Below, piece by piece: positions 39,919 through 49,246 of a stretch of 64,000 nt of DNA. Under the pieces are notes generated by a model, which saw nothing but the letters and a program-made list of their open reading frames with translations, was not told where the DNA came from and ran no database searches. The stretch comes from Glycomyces sambucus (GTDB taxonomy: Bacteria > Actinomycetota > Actinomycetes > Mycobacteriales > Micromonosporaceae). Position numbers and translations under genes: made by a program. The DNA lies in contig NZ_FNGF01000006.1 in assembly GCF_900102815.1 (NCBI RefSeq), forward strand, positions 468,533 to 532,532. Reading direction: 5' to 3'. Every line of letters starts with the position of its first letter. Positions within the stretch are counted from its first letter, which is position 1.

Positions 39919-41052
39919 CTACGCGTGTCCGTTGAACGCGTCGCGCATGCGGCTAAAAAACCCGCTGCCGCCCTTCACTTCCTTGATCTCCTCGTCGCGG
40001 AGCGTGGCGAGCTTGCGGAGCAGCTCCTCCTGCTCGGCGTCGAGCTTGCCCGGGGTGCGCACGTCGAGCTCCACGTACAGGTCGCCGCGCGCGCCGCCGC
40101 CGCGGAGCTTGGGGACGCCGTGGCCGCGGACCTTCTTGATGGTGCCGGGCTGGGTGCCGGAGGTGACCTCGACCTCGACCTGGTCGTCGAGGGTGTGGAT
40201 GTTGAGCTTGGTGCCGAGGGCGGCCTGGGTCATGGGGACGCGGACGCGGCAGCGCAGGTCGGAGCCGTCCCGGGTGAAGACCTCGTGGGGCTTCTCGTGG
40301 ACCTCCACGTACAGGTCGCCGGCGGGGCCGCCGCCGGGGCCGACCTCGCCCTCGCCGGAGAGGCGGATGCGCATGCCGTCCTCGACCCCCGCGGGGACCT
40401 TGACGGTGATGCGCCGGCGCGAGCGCACGCGGCCCTCGCCACCGCACTTGCGGCACGGGTCGGTGATGATCGTCCCGTAGCCCGAGCAGGCCGAGCAAGG
40501 CCGCGCGGTGCGGACCTGGCCGAGGATCGTGCGCTGCACGACCTGGACCTCGCCGGAGCCGCCGCAGGTGCTGCACGTCTGGGGCTCGGTGGCCCCTTCG
40601 GTGCAGGAGCCGTTGCACGAGTCGCACAGGATCGCGGTGTCGACCGTGAGGGTCGACTCGGTGCCGAACGCGACCTCTTCGAGGTCGAGGTCGAGGCGCA
40701 GCAGCGCGTCGTTGCCGGGCCGGGTGCGCGAGCGCGGGCCGCGGCGGCCGAAGCCGCCCATGGAGCCGCCGAAGAAGGCGTCCATGATGTCCTCGAAGCC
40801 CATGAACGGCGCCCCGGCGCCGCCGGCCGCGCCCCGCGCGTACGGGTCGCCTCCGGCGTCGACGATCGCGCGCTTCTGGGGGTCCATGAGGACCTCGAAG
40901 GCGGCGTTGATCTCCTGCAGCCGCTCCTGCGCGTCGGGTTCGTCGCTGACGTCGGGGTGGTACTTGCGCGCCAGCTTCCGGTACGCCTTCTTCAGTTCGT
41001 CCTCGCCGGCGTTTCGTTCGACGCCGAGAATGCCGTAGTAGTCCTTAGCCAC
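39919..41052 (-). CDS. dnaJ: Chaperone DnaJ
   Basis: 377 aa Hsp40 co-chaperone of DnaK. The J domain (DYYGILGVERNAGEDELKKA through YHPDVSDEP) has the HPD triad near residues 32-34. A short Gly/Phe region (GGAGAPFMGFEDIMDAFFGG) precedes four zinc-finger CxxCxGxG modules (CDSCNGSC, CSTCGGSG, CSACSGYG, CRKCGGEG; residues about 145-215), the first with Ser in place of the final Gly. C-terminal client-binding domains end with the GSGFFSRMRDAF tail. It is the second gene after hrcA, so it falls under CIRCE control; the two are 15 bp apart. This is the DnaJ2-type paralogue that partners hrcA in actinomycetes. Confidence 0.95.
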   Translation of the reverse strand: MAKDYYGILGVERNAGEDELKKAYRKLARKYHPDVSDEPDAQERLQEINAAFEVLMDPQKRAIVDAGGDPYARGAAGGAGAPFMGFEDIMDAFFGGSMGGFGRRGPRSRTRPGNDALLRLDLDLEEVAFGTESTLTVDTAILCDSCNGSCTEGATEPQTCSTCGGSGEVQVVQRTILGQVRTARPCSACSGYGTIITDPCRKCGGEGRVRSRRRITVKVPAGVEDGMRIRLSGEGEVGPGGGPAGDLYVEVHEKPHEVFTRDGSDLRCRVRVPMTQAALGTKLNIHTLDDQVEVEVTSGTQPGTIKKVRGHGVPKLRGGGARGDLYVELDVRTPGKLDAEQEELLRKLATLRDEEIKEVKGGSGFFSRMRDAFNGHA

Positions 41053-41067
41053 GTGCGCTCTGTCCTG

Positions 41068-42084
41068 TCAGCGGTTCTGTTCCAAAATCTCGGAGACGTA
41101 CCGGGCGACGGCGCGGACGGCCGCGATCGTGCCCGGGTAGTCCATGCGGGTCGGCCCGAGCACGCCCATGTGCCCGACGACGGAGCCGGGCCCGTACCCG
41201 GCAGTGACGACGGTGGCCTCGCGGAAGTCGGCGACCTCGTTCTCGTCGCCGATGCGCACCGTCAGCAGCGCGTTCGAGTCGGCGCGGCCGAGGAGCTGCA
41301 TGAGCACGACCTCCTCCTCGAGGGCTTCGAGGATGGGCCGCAGCGACCCGGCGAAGAAGTTCCCGTTGCGGGTGAGGTTGGCGGCGCCGGCGACGGCGAC
41401 GCGCTCCTCGGTGCGGGCGACGACGGACTCCAGCAGGACGCGCGCCAGCGCGGAGGCGGTGGCGCGCAGTTCGGGGCGGGCGAGTCCGGCGAGGCCGGCG
41501 ATGATGCGGGGGGCGTCGGCGAGGGCCTTGCCCTGGAGCTGCTCGTTGACGAGGCGGCGCAGGTCGAGGACGTCGTCCTCGGTGAGTTCGGAGGGGACCT
41601 CGACGTAGCGCTGCTCGACGCGTCCGGTGTCGGTGATCATGACGAGCATGAGCCGGGTCGGGGTGAGCGAGACGAGTTCGAGGTGGCGCACGGAGGAGCG
41701 GTTGAGGCTCGGGTACTGGACGACCGCGACCTGGTGGGTGAGCTGGGCGAGGAGGCGCACGGTGCGGGTGACGACGTCGTCGAGGTCGATGGCCTCGGAG
41801 AGGAAGCGGTGCACGGCGCGGCGCTCGGCGGCCGAGAGGGGCTTGATCTTGCCGAGGCGGTCGACGAAGAGGCGGTAGCCCTTGGCGGTGGGGATACGGC
41901 CCGCGGAGGTGTGGGGCTGCTGGATGTAGCCGGCCTCTTCGAGGTAGGCCATGTCGTTGCGGACGGTGGCGGCGGAGACGCCGAGGGCGTGGCGCTGGGA
42001 GACGGCCTTGGAGCCGACGGGCTCCTGGGTGGCGACGTAGTCCTCGACGATGGCGCGCAGCACTTCGAGCTTGCGATCGTCCAT
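41068..42084 (-). CDS. hrcA: Heat-inducible repressor HrcA
   Basis: 338 aa repressor that binds CIRCE and represses its own operon. The winged helix reads [40 protein letters not shown] then [20 protein letters not shown], with [14 protein letters not shown], exactly the HrcA opening (residues 1-85). The C-terminal GAF-like domain ends with [20 protein letters not shown]. The first DNA-binding residues need ATG 42084. A CIRCE element lies 80-106 bp upstream. Partner gene is dnaJ. In this group GroEL tunes HrcA, but groEL is not in the window. Confidence 0.95.
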   Translation of the reverse strand: MDDRKLEVLRAIVEDYVATQEPVGSKAVSQRHALGVSAATVRNDMAYLEEAGYIQQPHTSAGRIPTAKGYRLFVDRLGKIKPLSAAERRAVHRFLSEAIDLDDVVTRTVRLLAQLTHQVAVVQYPSLNRSSVRHLELVSLTPTRLMLVMITDTGRVEQRYVEVPSELTEDDVLDLRRLVNEQLQGKALADAPRIIAGLAGLARPELRATASALARVLLESVVARTEERVAVAGAANLTRNGNFFAGSLRPILEALEEEVVLMQLLGRADSNALLTVRIGDENEVADFREATVVTAGYGPGSVVGHMGVLGPTRMDYPGTIAAVRAVARYVSEILEQNR

Positions 42085-42163
42085 CGCCGTCACGTCCCCT
42101 CGGTCTCGATGCGGTGCCACGGTCGGGCGGACCGGGCCGAAGCTCAGTCCGCCGGACTCAAGT

Positions 42164-42190
42164 TTGGCACTCCCTGTCCAGGAGTGCCAG
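42164..42190. promoter_or_regulatory. CIRCE operator of hrcA-dnaJ
   Basis: TTGGCACTC, nine bases, then GAGTGCCAG: the 9-9-9 CIRCE layout (consensus TTAGCACTC-N9-GAGTGCTAA), with the A:T pair third from the outside replaced by G:C. It lies 80 bp before hrcA. Confidence 0.92.
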
Positions 42191-42203
42191 TGTACGTGTG
42201 GGG

Positions 42204-43325
42204 TCAGACGCCCGGGATGACGAGCACGCCGTCGTCGCCGACGGTCACGCCGTTCTCCCCGAAGTCCTCGGCGAGCTCGTTGAGGTCGTCGAACGCGCCG
42301 TTGTCCTCGTCGAGGGTGGGGTAGCCGTCGCCGTCCATGCGGCTGGCCTGGGCCTGCGCCGAGACGATGGTGCCGTCCTCGCGGATGGTGACCGAGAGGA
42401 TCGCGGAGCGCCCGAGGGCGCCGTCCATGCTGAAGAGGTTCTGGCCGCCGCCGAAGTTCCCGAGGGAGTAGGCGATGAGCTTGCCGTTGTAGACCTCCAT
42501 GCCGCGCAGGACGTGGGGGCCGTGGCCGAAGACGAGGTCGGCGCCGTTGTCGATGCAGGTGCGGGCGAAGGCGCGGGTGTCGCCGCGGTCCTCGCCGAGG
42601 TAGTTCTCGACGCCTTCGGGGACGTGGCGGTGGTCGGTGCCCTCGGCCCCGAGGTGGGCGGTGGCGACGACGATGTCGGCCTGCTCCTTCGCGGCGGCGA
42701 CGAGGGCGGCGACGGCGTCGAGGTCGCGGTTGTCGGTGTAGAACGTGTACGGCGCGAAGCCGACGACGCCGACGGTGAGTCCGCTCTCGGTCTCGTAGAG
42801 GCACACCTCGTCCTTGATGCCGCAGACGTCCATCCCGGCGGCGCGCACGGCCTCCTGGGTCTCGGTGGCGCCGTCGGGTCCGGCGTCCCAGCCGTGGTTG
42901 TTGGCCTGGTTGAGGACGTGGAAGCCGGCGTCGGCGAAGACCTGGGCGTACTCGGCGGGGAGGCGGAAGTAAGTGCACTCGCCGCCGCCGCACTTGTCGA
43001 ACTCGAGGGTGGAGAGCGCGCCTTCGAGGTTGGCGATGACGAGGTCGCCGGTGAGGTTGTCGCGGACGCCGTCGAAGAAGCTGGCGCCCTCGTCGGAGGC
43101 CATCTGGTTCGGGTACGAGCCGGGCATGGTGTCGCCGACGTGCGTGATGGTGATCTCGCGGGGCGGTTCGGGCGAGGGGGACTCCGAGGGGGTCTCCTCG
43201 GCGGCGCCGGCGCCGCCGTCGTCCTCTGCCGGGGGTTCTTCTTCGGAGCAGGCGGCGAGGGCGAGGCCCGCGAAGGAGGCGGCGAGGACGCCGCGGCGGG
43301 AGGCGGCGGGGGATGGTGTGCGCAT
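42204..43325 (-). CDS. CapA-family surface lipoprotein
   Basis: 373 aa metallophosphoesterase-like protein of the PGA_cap/CapA group, often tied to poly-gamma-glutamate or other capsule functions but seldom tested in actinomycetes. A twin-Arg-like start ([20 protein letters not shown]) ends in a lipobox with Cys near residue 27; an acidic Ser/Pro/Glu linker follows. The catalytic fold shows [37 protein letters not shown] and [11 protein letters not shown], with the metal-binding Asp, Asn, Glu and His. No capB or capC gene is near. ATG 43325 is the start, since the next upstream ones would put the signal in the middle. Confidence 0.85.
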   Translation of the reverse strand: MRTPSPAASRRGVLAASFAGLALAACSEEEPPAEDDGGAGAAEETPSESPSPEPPREITITHVGDTMPGSYPNQMASDEGASFFDGVRDNLTGDLVIANLEGALSTLEFDKCGGGECTYFRLPAEYAQVFADAGFHVLNQANNHGWDAGPDGATETQEAVRAAGMDVCGIKDEVCLYETESGLTVGVVGFAPYTFYTDNRDLDAVAALVAAAKEQADIVVATAHLGAEGTDHRHVPEGVENYLGEDRGDTRAFARTCIDNGADLVFGHGPHVLRGMEVYNGKLIAYSLGNFGGGQNLFSMDGALGRSAILSVTIREDGTIVSAQAQASRMDGDGYPTLDEDNGAFDDLNELAEDFGENGVTVGDDGVLVIPGV

Positions 43326-43484
43326 GGGCGGTCGGGCTCCGGTGTCGAGGATGCGGGGGTCGGGGCCGCCGGTCCCGCGGGGGGACCTCGGTGCCGGGGG
43401 TCGGCGCGGCCCGCGGCGGCGGGGCCGACTGGGGACCGGCTCGCCGCGACGGGTCAAATCTACGGGGCGCTCGCTTTCGCGTCG

Positions 43485-44669
43485 TCAGGCGGTGAGGTCT
43501 CTCACCACGGCGTCGGCGAGGAGGCGACCGCGGAGGGTGAGGACGAGGCGGCCGTCGCGGAGTTCGGCGAGCCCTTCGGCGGCAACGCGTTCGGCCGCGG
43601 CGGCGCCGGCGGGGCGGAGTTCGGCCAGCGGGAGGCCCCCGGCGAGGCGGGTGAGCAGGAGCACGCGTTCGAGGTAGCGGTCGTCGGCGGTGAGGCGCTC
43701 GTGGCCGGCGACGGGCAGGCCCTGCGCGAGCGCGGTGCCGTACGTGGAGGGGTGCTTGTGGTTCCACCAGCGGACGCCGGGCAGGTGGGAGTGGGCGCCG
43801 GGGCCGGCGCCCCACCAGTGGCCGCCCTCCCAGTACAGGAGGTTGTGGCGGCAGCGGGCGGCGTCGTCCTTGGCCCAGTTGGAGACCTCGTACCAGGAGA
43901 AGCCGGCGGCCGCGAGCGCGGCCTCGGCGGCGAGGTAGCGGTCGGCGGCGACGTCGTCGGAGGGCTGGGGCACCTGGCCGGCGCGGATGCGGCGGGCCAG
44001 CGCGGTGCCGTCCTCGACGATGAGCGCGTACGCGGAGACGTGGTCGACCCCGGTGTCGACGGCGGCGGCGAGGCTGTCGGCGAAGTCGGCGGCGCGCTCG
44101 CCGGGGGTGCCGTAGATGAGGTCGAGGCTGACGTGCTCGAAGCCGGCGCGGCGGGCGTGGGCGACGGCGTCGAGGGCCTTCTGCGGGGAGTGCTCGCGGT
44201 CGAGGACCTTGAGGACGTGGGAGGCGGTGGACTGCATGCCGATCGACAGGCGGGTGAAGCCGCCGTCGTGGAGTTCGGCGAGGTAGTCGGCGTCGACGGA
44301 CTCGGGGTTGGCCTCGGTGGTGGCCTCGTAGCCGTCGGCGAGGCCGAACGCGCGGTCGATCTCGGCGAGGATCGCGGCGAGGTCGGCGGCGGGGAGGAGG
44401 GTGGGGGTGCCGCCGCCGAAGAAGACGGTGTCGACCTTGGGGGGCTTGTCGAAGCGGGCGGCGGCGGCGCGGACCTCGCTGCGGACGATCGCGGCGTAGG
44501 TGTCGCGGGAGACCCCGGCGCCCAGCTCGGAGGCGGTGTAGGTGTTGAAGTCGCAGTAGCCGCAGCGCGAGACGCAGAAGGGCACGTGGACGTAGAACCC
44601 GAATCCGGCGGTCCCGGTCGAGGGGTCGGCGGCGGCCGCGGCGATGTCGGTTGCGGGACTGGTGGACAC
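43485..44669 (-). CDS. hemW: HemW, radical-SAM haem chaperone
   Basis: 394 aa radical-SAM protein that inserts haem into respiratory enzymes; it was long annotated as oxygen-independent coproporphyrinogen oxidase (HemN). [19 protein letters not shown] (residues about 27-45) has the CX3CX2C iron-sulfur site, preceded by the His characteristic of HemW, and lacks the extra Cys of Hem[15 protein letters not shown] and the C-terminal HemN_C domain ([31 protein letters not shown]) follow. GTG 44669 has TACCGT seven bases upstream and its start lies only 18 bp from that of the enoyl-CoA hydratase. The two share one symmetric promoter. Confidence 0.93.
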   Translation of the reverse strand: MSTSPATDIAAAAADPSTGTAGFGFYVHVPFCVSRCGYCDFNTYTASELGAGVSRDTYAAIVRSEVRAAAARFDKPPKVDTVFFGGGTPTLLPAADLAAILAEIDRAFGLADGYEATTEANPESVDADYLAELHDGGFTRLSIGMQSTASHVLKVLDREHSPQKALDAVAHARRAGFEHVSLDLIYGTPGERAADFADSLAAAVDTGVDHVSAYALIVEDGTALARRIRAGQVPQPSDDVAADRYLAAEAALAAAGFSWYEVSNWAKDDAARCRHNLLYWEGGHWWGAGPGAHSHLPGVRWWNHKHPSTYGTALAQGLPVAGHERLTADDRYLERVLLLTRLAGGLPLAELRPAGAAAAERVAAEGLAELRDGRLVLTLRGRLLADAVVRDLTA

Positions 44670-44675
44670 CCTGTC

Positions 44676-44682
44676 TACGGTA
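44676..44682. promoter_or_regulatory. Symmetric bidirectional -10 element
   Basis: TACGGTA reads TACGGT on plus (44676-44681) and TACCGT on minus (44682-44677). Each TAnnnT sits six or seven bases before a GTG: the enoyl-CoA hydratase at 44688 and hemW at 44669. The whole intergenic gap is 18 bp, too short for separate leaders, so both mRNAs must be leaderless or the promoters lie inside the opposite gene. Confidence 0.65.
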
Positions 44683-44687
44683 CTTGC

Positions 44688-45509
44688 GTGAACGGCAACG
44701 ACGCTCTCATCAAGTACCGCGCGGACCTGAACGTGGCCTCGATTACCCTCGACGCCCCGCAGCGGCGCAACGCGCTCTCGACTCGCATGATCGGCGAGCT
44801 GCGCGAGGCCATCGCCGAGGCGGTGGCGGACCCGGTCGTGCGGGTCATCGTGATCGACCACACCGGGCCGGTGTTCTGCGCCGGCGCGGACCTGAAGGAG
44901 TCGGCCGCGGCGACGCGGCTCGAAGACCTCCCGGCGGCGCATCTCGCCGAGCTGCTGGCCGACATCGACGAGGCCCCGAAGCCGGTGGTCGTGGCAGCGA
45001 GCGGCGGCGCGAAGGGCGGCGGCATGGGGCTCATCGCCGCCGCGGACCTCGTGGTCGCGGTGCACGACGCGCCGATGTCGTTCAGCGAGGTCAGGCTGGG
45101 GGTGGTGCCCGCGGTGATCGCGCCGGTGGTGGCGCGCCGGCTCGACCGCGGGCTCATGCGGCGCCTGTTCCTCACCGGCGAGTCGTTCGACGCGACGGCG
45201 GCCCAGTCGTGGGGCCTGGTCGCCCACGCGGTGGCCCCGGACGCGCTCGCGAAGTGGCAGGGGGAGCTCGTGCAGAGCCTCGTGTCGGGCGGGCCGTCGG
45301 CGCAGGCGGGGATCAAAGTGCTCACGGCCACACCGGATCTGCGCGGGGAGCTGCGCGCCGCGGCGGCACTTACGGCGGAGTACTTCTTCTCCGAAGAGGG
45401 CCGCGAAGGGGTCCGTTCGTTCATTGAGAAGCGGCCCGCCTCCTGGGTAGGATTACCAGCCGCCGACCGACCTGATCGGAGTCACCTGTGCGCGCACTCC
45501 TGGCCCTGA
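44688..45509 (+). CDS. Enoyl-CoA hydratase/isomerase
   Basis: 273 aa crotonase-fold enzyme. [20 protein letters not shown] (residues about 17-36) is the opening of the fold. [15 protein letters not shown] (about 63-77) carries the first oxyanion-hole region. [20 protein letters not shown] (about 100-119) is the second, and [18 protein letters not shown] has the catalytic Glu (second Glu position conserved as in crotonase, the first not clear). Such enzymes hydrate enoyl-CoA in beta-oxidation or act in branched-chain amino-acid breakdown; substrate unknown. The stop lies 22 bp inside the next gene. GTG 44688 follows a leaderless -10, TACGGT. Confidence 0.87.
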   Translation: MNGNDALIKYRADLNVASITLDAPQRRNALSTRMIGELREAIAEAVADPVVRVIVIDHTGPVFCAGADLKESAAATRLEDLPAAHLAELLADIDEAPKPVVVAASGGAKGGGMGLIAAADLVVAVHDAPMSFSEVRLGVVPAVIAPVVARRLDRGLMRRLFLTGESFDATAAQSWGLVAHAVAPDALAKWQGELVQSLVSGGPSAQAGIKVLTATPDLRGELRAAAALTAEYFFSEEGREGVRSFIEKRPASWVGLPAADRPDRSHLCAHSWP

Positions 45510-46342
45510 CCTCGCTCCTCGCGGCGCTCGTACTCGCGGGCTGCACCGAGGACGCGCGGGACGCGCTGCGTCCCAGCCGGACCGGCTGCTACTTCACCAC
45601 CGGGATCGGTGAGACGCACCTCTCGTCGGAGCAGGCGTCGAACGCGGCCACGATCGCGGCCGTGGGCCTGCGCGACGGCATGGACGAGCGGGCGGTCGCG
45701 GTGGCGATCACCACGGCGTTCCAGGAGTCGGGGCTGGAGAACGTGGACTACGGCCACGACGACTCCCTGGGCCTGTTCCAGCAGCGCCCGAGCATGGGCT
45801 GGGGCAGCGAAGCAGAGCTCATGGACCCGGTCTACGCCTCGTTCAAGTTCTACGAGAAGCTGCGCCGCACCGACGGCTGGGAGGACATGACGCTCGCCCA
45901 GGCCGCGCAGGCGGTCCAGGTGAGCGCCTACCCGGAGCTGTACGAGCAGTGGGAGGAGCGGGCCACCGTGATCGCCGCGGTCTTCGCCGGGGGGAACGGG
46001 TCGGGCATCGGCTGCGTCAAGGGGAACGCGCCGGAGGTCGCGGCCGATCCGGCGGTCCTGGCGGAGGCGTTCGCGTACCATTGGGGCGCAGAAGTGTCCG
46101 AAGTGGACGAAACGACGGTCGTGATCGATCCGGACGACGCCGCCGAGGGCTGGAACCGGGCCGCGTGGGCGGTCGCCAGGTCCTACGACTTCTCGATCGC
46201 CAGCGTCGCGTACGGAGGCATGGTCTGGGCCGCGGGAGAGGACGGCTGGGTCGAGCCGGACGCGGAGGACCACGGCGAGGCCGCCGTCGCGATCGCGAAC
46301 GACAGCCACGCCGCCGTGATCATCACCTTCGCGGCCGCCTGA
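45488..46342 (+). CDS. Lipoprotein with lysozyme-like fold
   Basis: 284 aa. A lipobox, LAALVLAGC (Cys near residue 19), makes it a lipoprotein. AVAVAITTAFQESGLENVDY followed by GHDDSLGLFQQRPSMGWGSE (residues about 68-107) is the actinobacterial SLT/lysozyme-like signature A-x-x-x-x-Q-E-S-G-L with the catalytic-type Glu, then D-S-x-G-L-F-Q-Q-R-P-S-x-G-W-G. These are seen in many secreted actinobacterial proteins presumed to cut peptidoglycan, though activity is rarely shown. The C-terminal 140 residues show no recognisable domain. GGAG precedes GTG 45488, which overlaps the hydratase stop by 22 bp, suggesting coupling. Confidence 0.8.
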   Translation: MRALLALTSLLAALVLAGCTEDARDALRPSRTGCYFTTGIGETHLSSEQASNAATIAAVGLRDGMDERAVAVAITTAFQESGLENVDYGHDDSLGLFQQRPSMGWGSEAELMDPVYASFKFYEKLRRTDGWEDMTLAQAAQAVQVSAYPELYEQWEERATVIAAVFAGGNGSGIGCVKGNAPEVAADPAVLAEAFAYHWGAEVSEVDETTVVIDPDDAAEGWNRAAWAVARSYDFSIASVAYGGMVWAAGEDGWVEPDAEDHGEAAVAIANDSHAAVIITFAAA

Positions 46343-46358
46343 GCAGCCGGGCGGCAGA

Positions 46359-46376
46359 GTTCCGCCCCGGTTCACC
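46359..46376 (+). promoter_or_regulatory. Possible PHO box (two units) of phoD
   Basis: GTTCCGC at 46359 and a perfect GTTCACC at 46370 are spaced 11 bp, about 100 bp before the phoD start. The first unit is a weak match and no third unit follows. Confidence 0.45.
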
Positions 46377-46471
46377 GCCGCGACGTCCTGACGTTCCGGA
46401 CCATCCACGCTCGCTTGCTGGGCTGAACGGGTCACAAACCCGCTCAACTCCCCCGAAGCGAGGTACATACC

Positions 46472-48133
46472 ATGCGCCTTTCGCGCCGCATCCTGCTCGC
46501 GTCCTCCGGTGCCGCCGCCGCGTCCGGCATCCCGGCCGCGGCGTGGGCCGAGACGAGAATCCATCCCGTCCTCGAAGCCGACCCGTTCACGCTCGGCGTC
46601 GCCTCGGGCGACCCCGAGCCCGACGGCGTGGTCCTGTGGACCCGCCTGGCGGTGGACCCGCTCGCCGAGGACGGCTTCGGCGGCATGCCGAACGGCGTCT
46701 TCGACGTCAAGTGGGAGGTCGCCAAGGACGACCGCTTCCGCCGCCGCGTCGCCTCCGGCCGCAAGCTGGCCGCAGCCGAGACCGGCTTCAGCGTCCACGT
46801 CGAGGTCGAGGGCCTCGAACCGGGCCGCGAGTACTACTACCGGTTCAAGACCGGCCGCTGGACCTCCCCGGTCGGGCGGACCCTCACCGCGCCCTCGCGC
46901 CGGTCGATGCCGAACGAGCTGCGCATGTCGTTCGCGTCCTGCTCGCAGTACGAGCACGGCTACTTCACCGCCTACCGGCACATGGCCGAGTCGCGCCCCG
47001 ACCTCATCCTGCACCTGGGCGACTACCAGTACGAGTACAAGGCCGGCGTGTACCTCTCCCCCGACGGGAACGTGCGCGACCACGAAGGGCCCGAGACCGT
47101 CACGCTCGCGACCTACCGCCAGCGCCACGCCCAGTACAAGACCGACCCGGACCTCCAGGCCGCGCACCTGGTCGCGCCGTGGCTGGTGATCTGGGACGAC
47201 CACGAGACCGAGAACAACTGGGCCGACGAGGTCCCCGAGGCCGGCTCCGACACCCCGGACACGGCGGACTTCCTGGTGCGCCGGGCCGCGGCGTTCCAGG
47301 CGTACTGGGAGAACATGCCGCTGCGCCGGTCCTCGGTCCCCGAGGGCATCGACATGCAGCTGTACCGGCGGGTCCGGTGGGGCCGGCTGGCGAACTTCCA
47401 CCTGCTCGACACCCGCCAGTACCGCGACGACCAGGCGTGCGGCGACGGCACGCAGTCGAACTGCGCCGACGCGTGGGACGAGTCCCGCACGATCACCGGT
47501 GCGGCGCAGGAGGAGTGGCTGATCGACGGCTTCCACGAGTCGAGCGCCCGCTGGGACGTCATCGGCCAGCAGGTGTTCTTCACCCAGCGCGACAACAGCG
47601 CCGCCGCCGACGTGCTGCGCACCAGCATGGACGGCTGGGACGGGTATGCGGCCTCGCGGCAGCGGATCATCGACGGCTGGGTCGAGGCGGAGGTGCGCAA
47701 CCCGGTGGTGCTCACCGGCGACGTGCACACCCACTGGGCCGGGGAGATCCTCCCGGACTTCCCCGACGCGCAGGGCGACTCGGTCGGCGTGGAGCTGGTG
47801 GCCACCTCGATCACCTCGGGCGGCAACGGGGTCGACTCGGTGCCCGAGGACAACTCGGCGCTGGTGATCAACCCGCACATCAAGTTCCGCAACGCGCAGC
47901 GCGGGTACGTGGAGACCGTCATCACGCCCGACCGGATGGACGTGAACTTCCAGGTCGTCCCGCAGGTGACCGTGCAGGACGCGCCGGTGTACACGCGGCG
48001 GTCGTACACGATCGCCGACCGGGACCGGTCCCTGCACCAGACCTACGACCGGCCCGTGGACGCCTCGACGATGTCGACGAACACGAGCCCGTTCGCGGAC
48101 TCCGACGAACTCGCCGACGACTACCTGAACTAG
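46472..48133 (+). CDS. phoD: Secreted alkaline phosphatase PhoD
   Basis: 553 aa phosphodiesterase/alkaline phosphatase exported by the Tat system. The signal MRLSRRILLASSGAAAASGI has the S-R-R-x-L core. VLWTRLA near residue 54 is the PhoD N-terminal domain. The catalytic domain shows SFASCSQYEHGYFTAYRHMA (with Cys and the start of metal site), HLGDYQYEYKAGVY, WLVIWDDHETENNWADEVPE and VLTGDVHTHWAGEI, the Fe/Ca-binding residues of PhoD. It is not in an operon. A possible PHO box 100 bp upstream fits phosphate-starvation control, as for glpQ and the phytase. Confidence 0.95.
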   Translation: MRLSRRILLASSGAAAASGIPAAAWAETRIHPVLEADPFTLGVASGDPEPDGVVLWTRLAVDPLAEDGFGGMPNGVFDVKWEVAKDDRFRRRVASGRKLAAAETGFSVHVEVEGLEPGREYYYRFKTGRWTSPVGRTLTAPSRRSMPNELRMSFASCSQYEHGYFTAYRHMAESRPDLILHLGDYQYEYKAGVYLSPDGNVRDHEGPETVTLATYRQRHAQYKTDPDLQAAHLVAPWLVIWDDHETENNWADEVPEAGSDTPDTADFLVRRAAAFQAYWENMPLRRSSVPEGIDMQLYRRVRWGRLANFHLLDTRQYRDDQACGDGTQSNCADAWDESRTITGAAQEEWLIDGFHESSARWDVIGQQVFFTQRDNSAAADVLRTSMDGWDGYAASRQRIIDGWVEAEVRNPVVLTGDVHTHWAGEILPDFPDAQGDSVGVELVATSITSGGNGVDSVPEDNSALVINPHIKFRNAQRGYVETVITPDRMDVNFQVVPQVTVQDAPVYTRRSYTIADRDRSLHQTYDRPVDASTMSTNTSPFADSDELADDYLN

Positions 48134-48148
48134 CTCCCCCGCAACGGG

Positions 48149-48190
48149 AAGGGCGGTGCCGTGCCGATCGATGACGCACGGCGCCGTCCT
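48149..48190. terminator. Imperfect hairpin after phoD
   Basis: GGCGGTGCCGTGC pairs with GCACGGCGCCGTCC, with one or two mismatches, around an 11-nt loop. A pyrimidine-rich CCTTTCCGCCCCTTTCC stretch follows on plus. Confidence 0.55.
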
Positions 48191-48348
48191 TTCCGCCCCT
48201 TTCCGCGCGCTTATCCGGAGCGCTGCGAATGCACCGAATCGCGGCTCCCGGCCGAGGTCCGGCCCCGAACGCCGGTCCCCGGCGGTTGCCTCCGGAGGCT
48301 ACAGTGAGCAGTGATCGCACACCCTTCTCTTTGCCCGGAGCAGTGACC

Positions 48349-49062
48349 ATGACGTATCCGCCGCAATCGCCCGAACCCCATCAGTACGGCGCCCCCGGTC
48401 CGCAGGGGCCGGCCCCGCAGCAAGGCGGCACCGGCGACTTCGCCACCGAGTGGGGCATCAAGGAGCACCCGGGCCGGCCCAAGAAGGTCAACCAGCTGAC
48501 GCAGCTGCTGTGGGCCTACTTCGGCCTGTCGGTCCTGATGCTCCTGTTCGCGATCGTCGGCGTGGCGACCGCGCCGTGGTACATCGCGACCGGCTTCATC
48601 GTCGCGTCCGGCATCGTGGGCCTGGTGTTCCACGGCCTGTCGATCGGCATCGCGTACTTCATCACCAAGGACAAGCTCGGCGTCTTCAACGCGCAGGACC
48701 CGCGCCTGCCGCTGTGGATCGGCCTCGGCCTCCTCGGCCTGTTCTCCCTCGGCGGCCTGTGGGGCGGCTGGGGCTGGTTCGCGGCCCTGAGCGTCATCAT
48801 CGGGCTCGCCCGCCTCGCGGCGGTCGGCGCCGGCTTCTTCCTGCTCTCGCAGCCCGAGGTCGTGCACTACCTGCGCTCGCGCCCGGGCAACCAGCCCAAG
48901 ACCCCGCCGCAGGGCGGCTACGCGCCCCAGCAGGGCGGGTACGCCCAGCAGCCGCCGCAGCAGGGCTACCCCCAGCAGCAGCCCGCCCCGGGCTACCCGC
49001 AGCAGCAGCCCCCGAACCCCGGCCAGCAGCAGGCGCCCCCGCCCGGGTACCCGCAGCAGTAG
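48349..49062 (+). CDS. Membrane protein with Pro/Gln-rich tails
   Basis: 237 aa, not recognised. A Pro/Gln-rich N-terminus (about 30 residues) precedes four predicted helices (QLLWAYFGLSVLMLLFAIVG, WYIATGFIVASGIVGLVFHG, LPLWIGLGLLGLFSLGGLWG, WFAALSVIIGLARLAAVGAG) and a C-terminal tail of about 50 residues with repeats of QGGYAPQ, PQQGYPQQ and PGYPQQ. Similar actinobacterial proteins are common, with a disordered tail that may bind partners. ATG 48349 is preferred because GGAG stands 8 nt upstream; a GTG at 48343 is close behind. A hairpin terminator follows at 49076. Confidence 0.75.
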   Translation: MTYPPQSPEPHQYGAPGPQGPAPQQGGTGDFATEWGIKEHPGRPKKVNQLTQLLWAYFGLSVLMLLFAIVGVATAPWYIATGFIVASGIVGLVFHGLSIGIAYFITKDKLGVFNAQDPRLPLWIGLGLLGLFSLGGLWGGWGWFAALSVIIGLARLAAVGAGFFLLSQPEVVHYLRSRPGNQPKTPPQGGYAPQQGGYAQQPPQQGYPQQQPAPGYPQQQPPNPGQQQAPPPGYPQQ

Positions 49063-49075
49063 AGCCTGAGACACC

Positions 49076-49106
49076 AAGGGGCGGAACCGTTTCGGTTCCG
49101 CCCCTT
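49076..49106 (+). terminator. Hairpin terminator after the Pro/Gln-tailed membrane protein
   Basis: AAGGGGCGGAACCG and CGGTTCCGCCCCTT are fully complementary around TTT, 13 bp beyond the stop codon. Confidence 0.85.
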
Positions 49107-49149
49107 CGCCGTGCCCGGGGGTCGCGGGAGGACCGGCCCGAAAATTTAG

Positions 49150-49200
49150 GCAATCGGTTGCACTCAAACCATTGACTCCCTGAAAGCCCTTGCCTTAGAT
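49150..49200 (+). promoter_or_regulatory. Pectate lyase promoter with LacI-type operator
   Basis: TTGACT (49172-49177) and TTAGAT (49195-49200) are 17 bp apart, a good vegetative promoter. Ten bp upstream is GCAATCGGTTGC (49150-49161), which fits the AAnCGnTT core of LacI-family operators with one mismatched pair. A LacI-type sugar repressor could act here, but its gene is not in the window. Confidence 0.6.
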
Positions 49201-49246
49201 TCATTCAAATGCCTCAATATGACCCTCACGAGAGGTGACCAGCGAA

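Noticed and set aside
42114..44687. A very long open frame on the plus strand upstream of the enoyl-CoA hydratase, in the same frame
   Set aside because: It is Gly/Ala/Val/Glu-rich, antisense to CapA and hemW, and shows no domain. Only the part from GTG 44688 reads as protein; such shadow frames are normal in DNA with about 70% GC.
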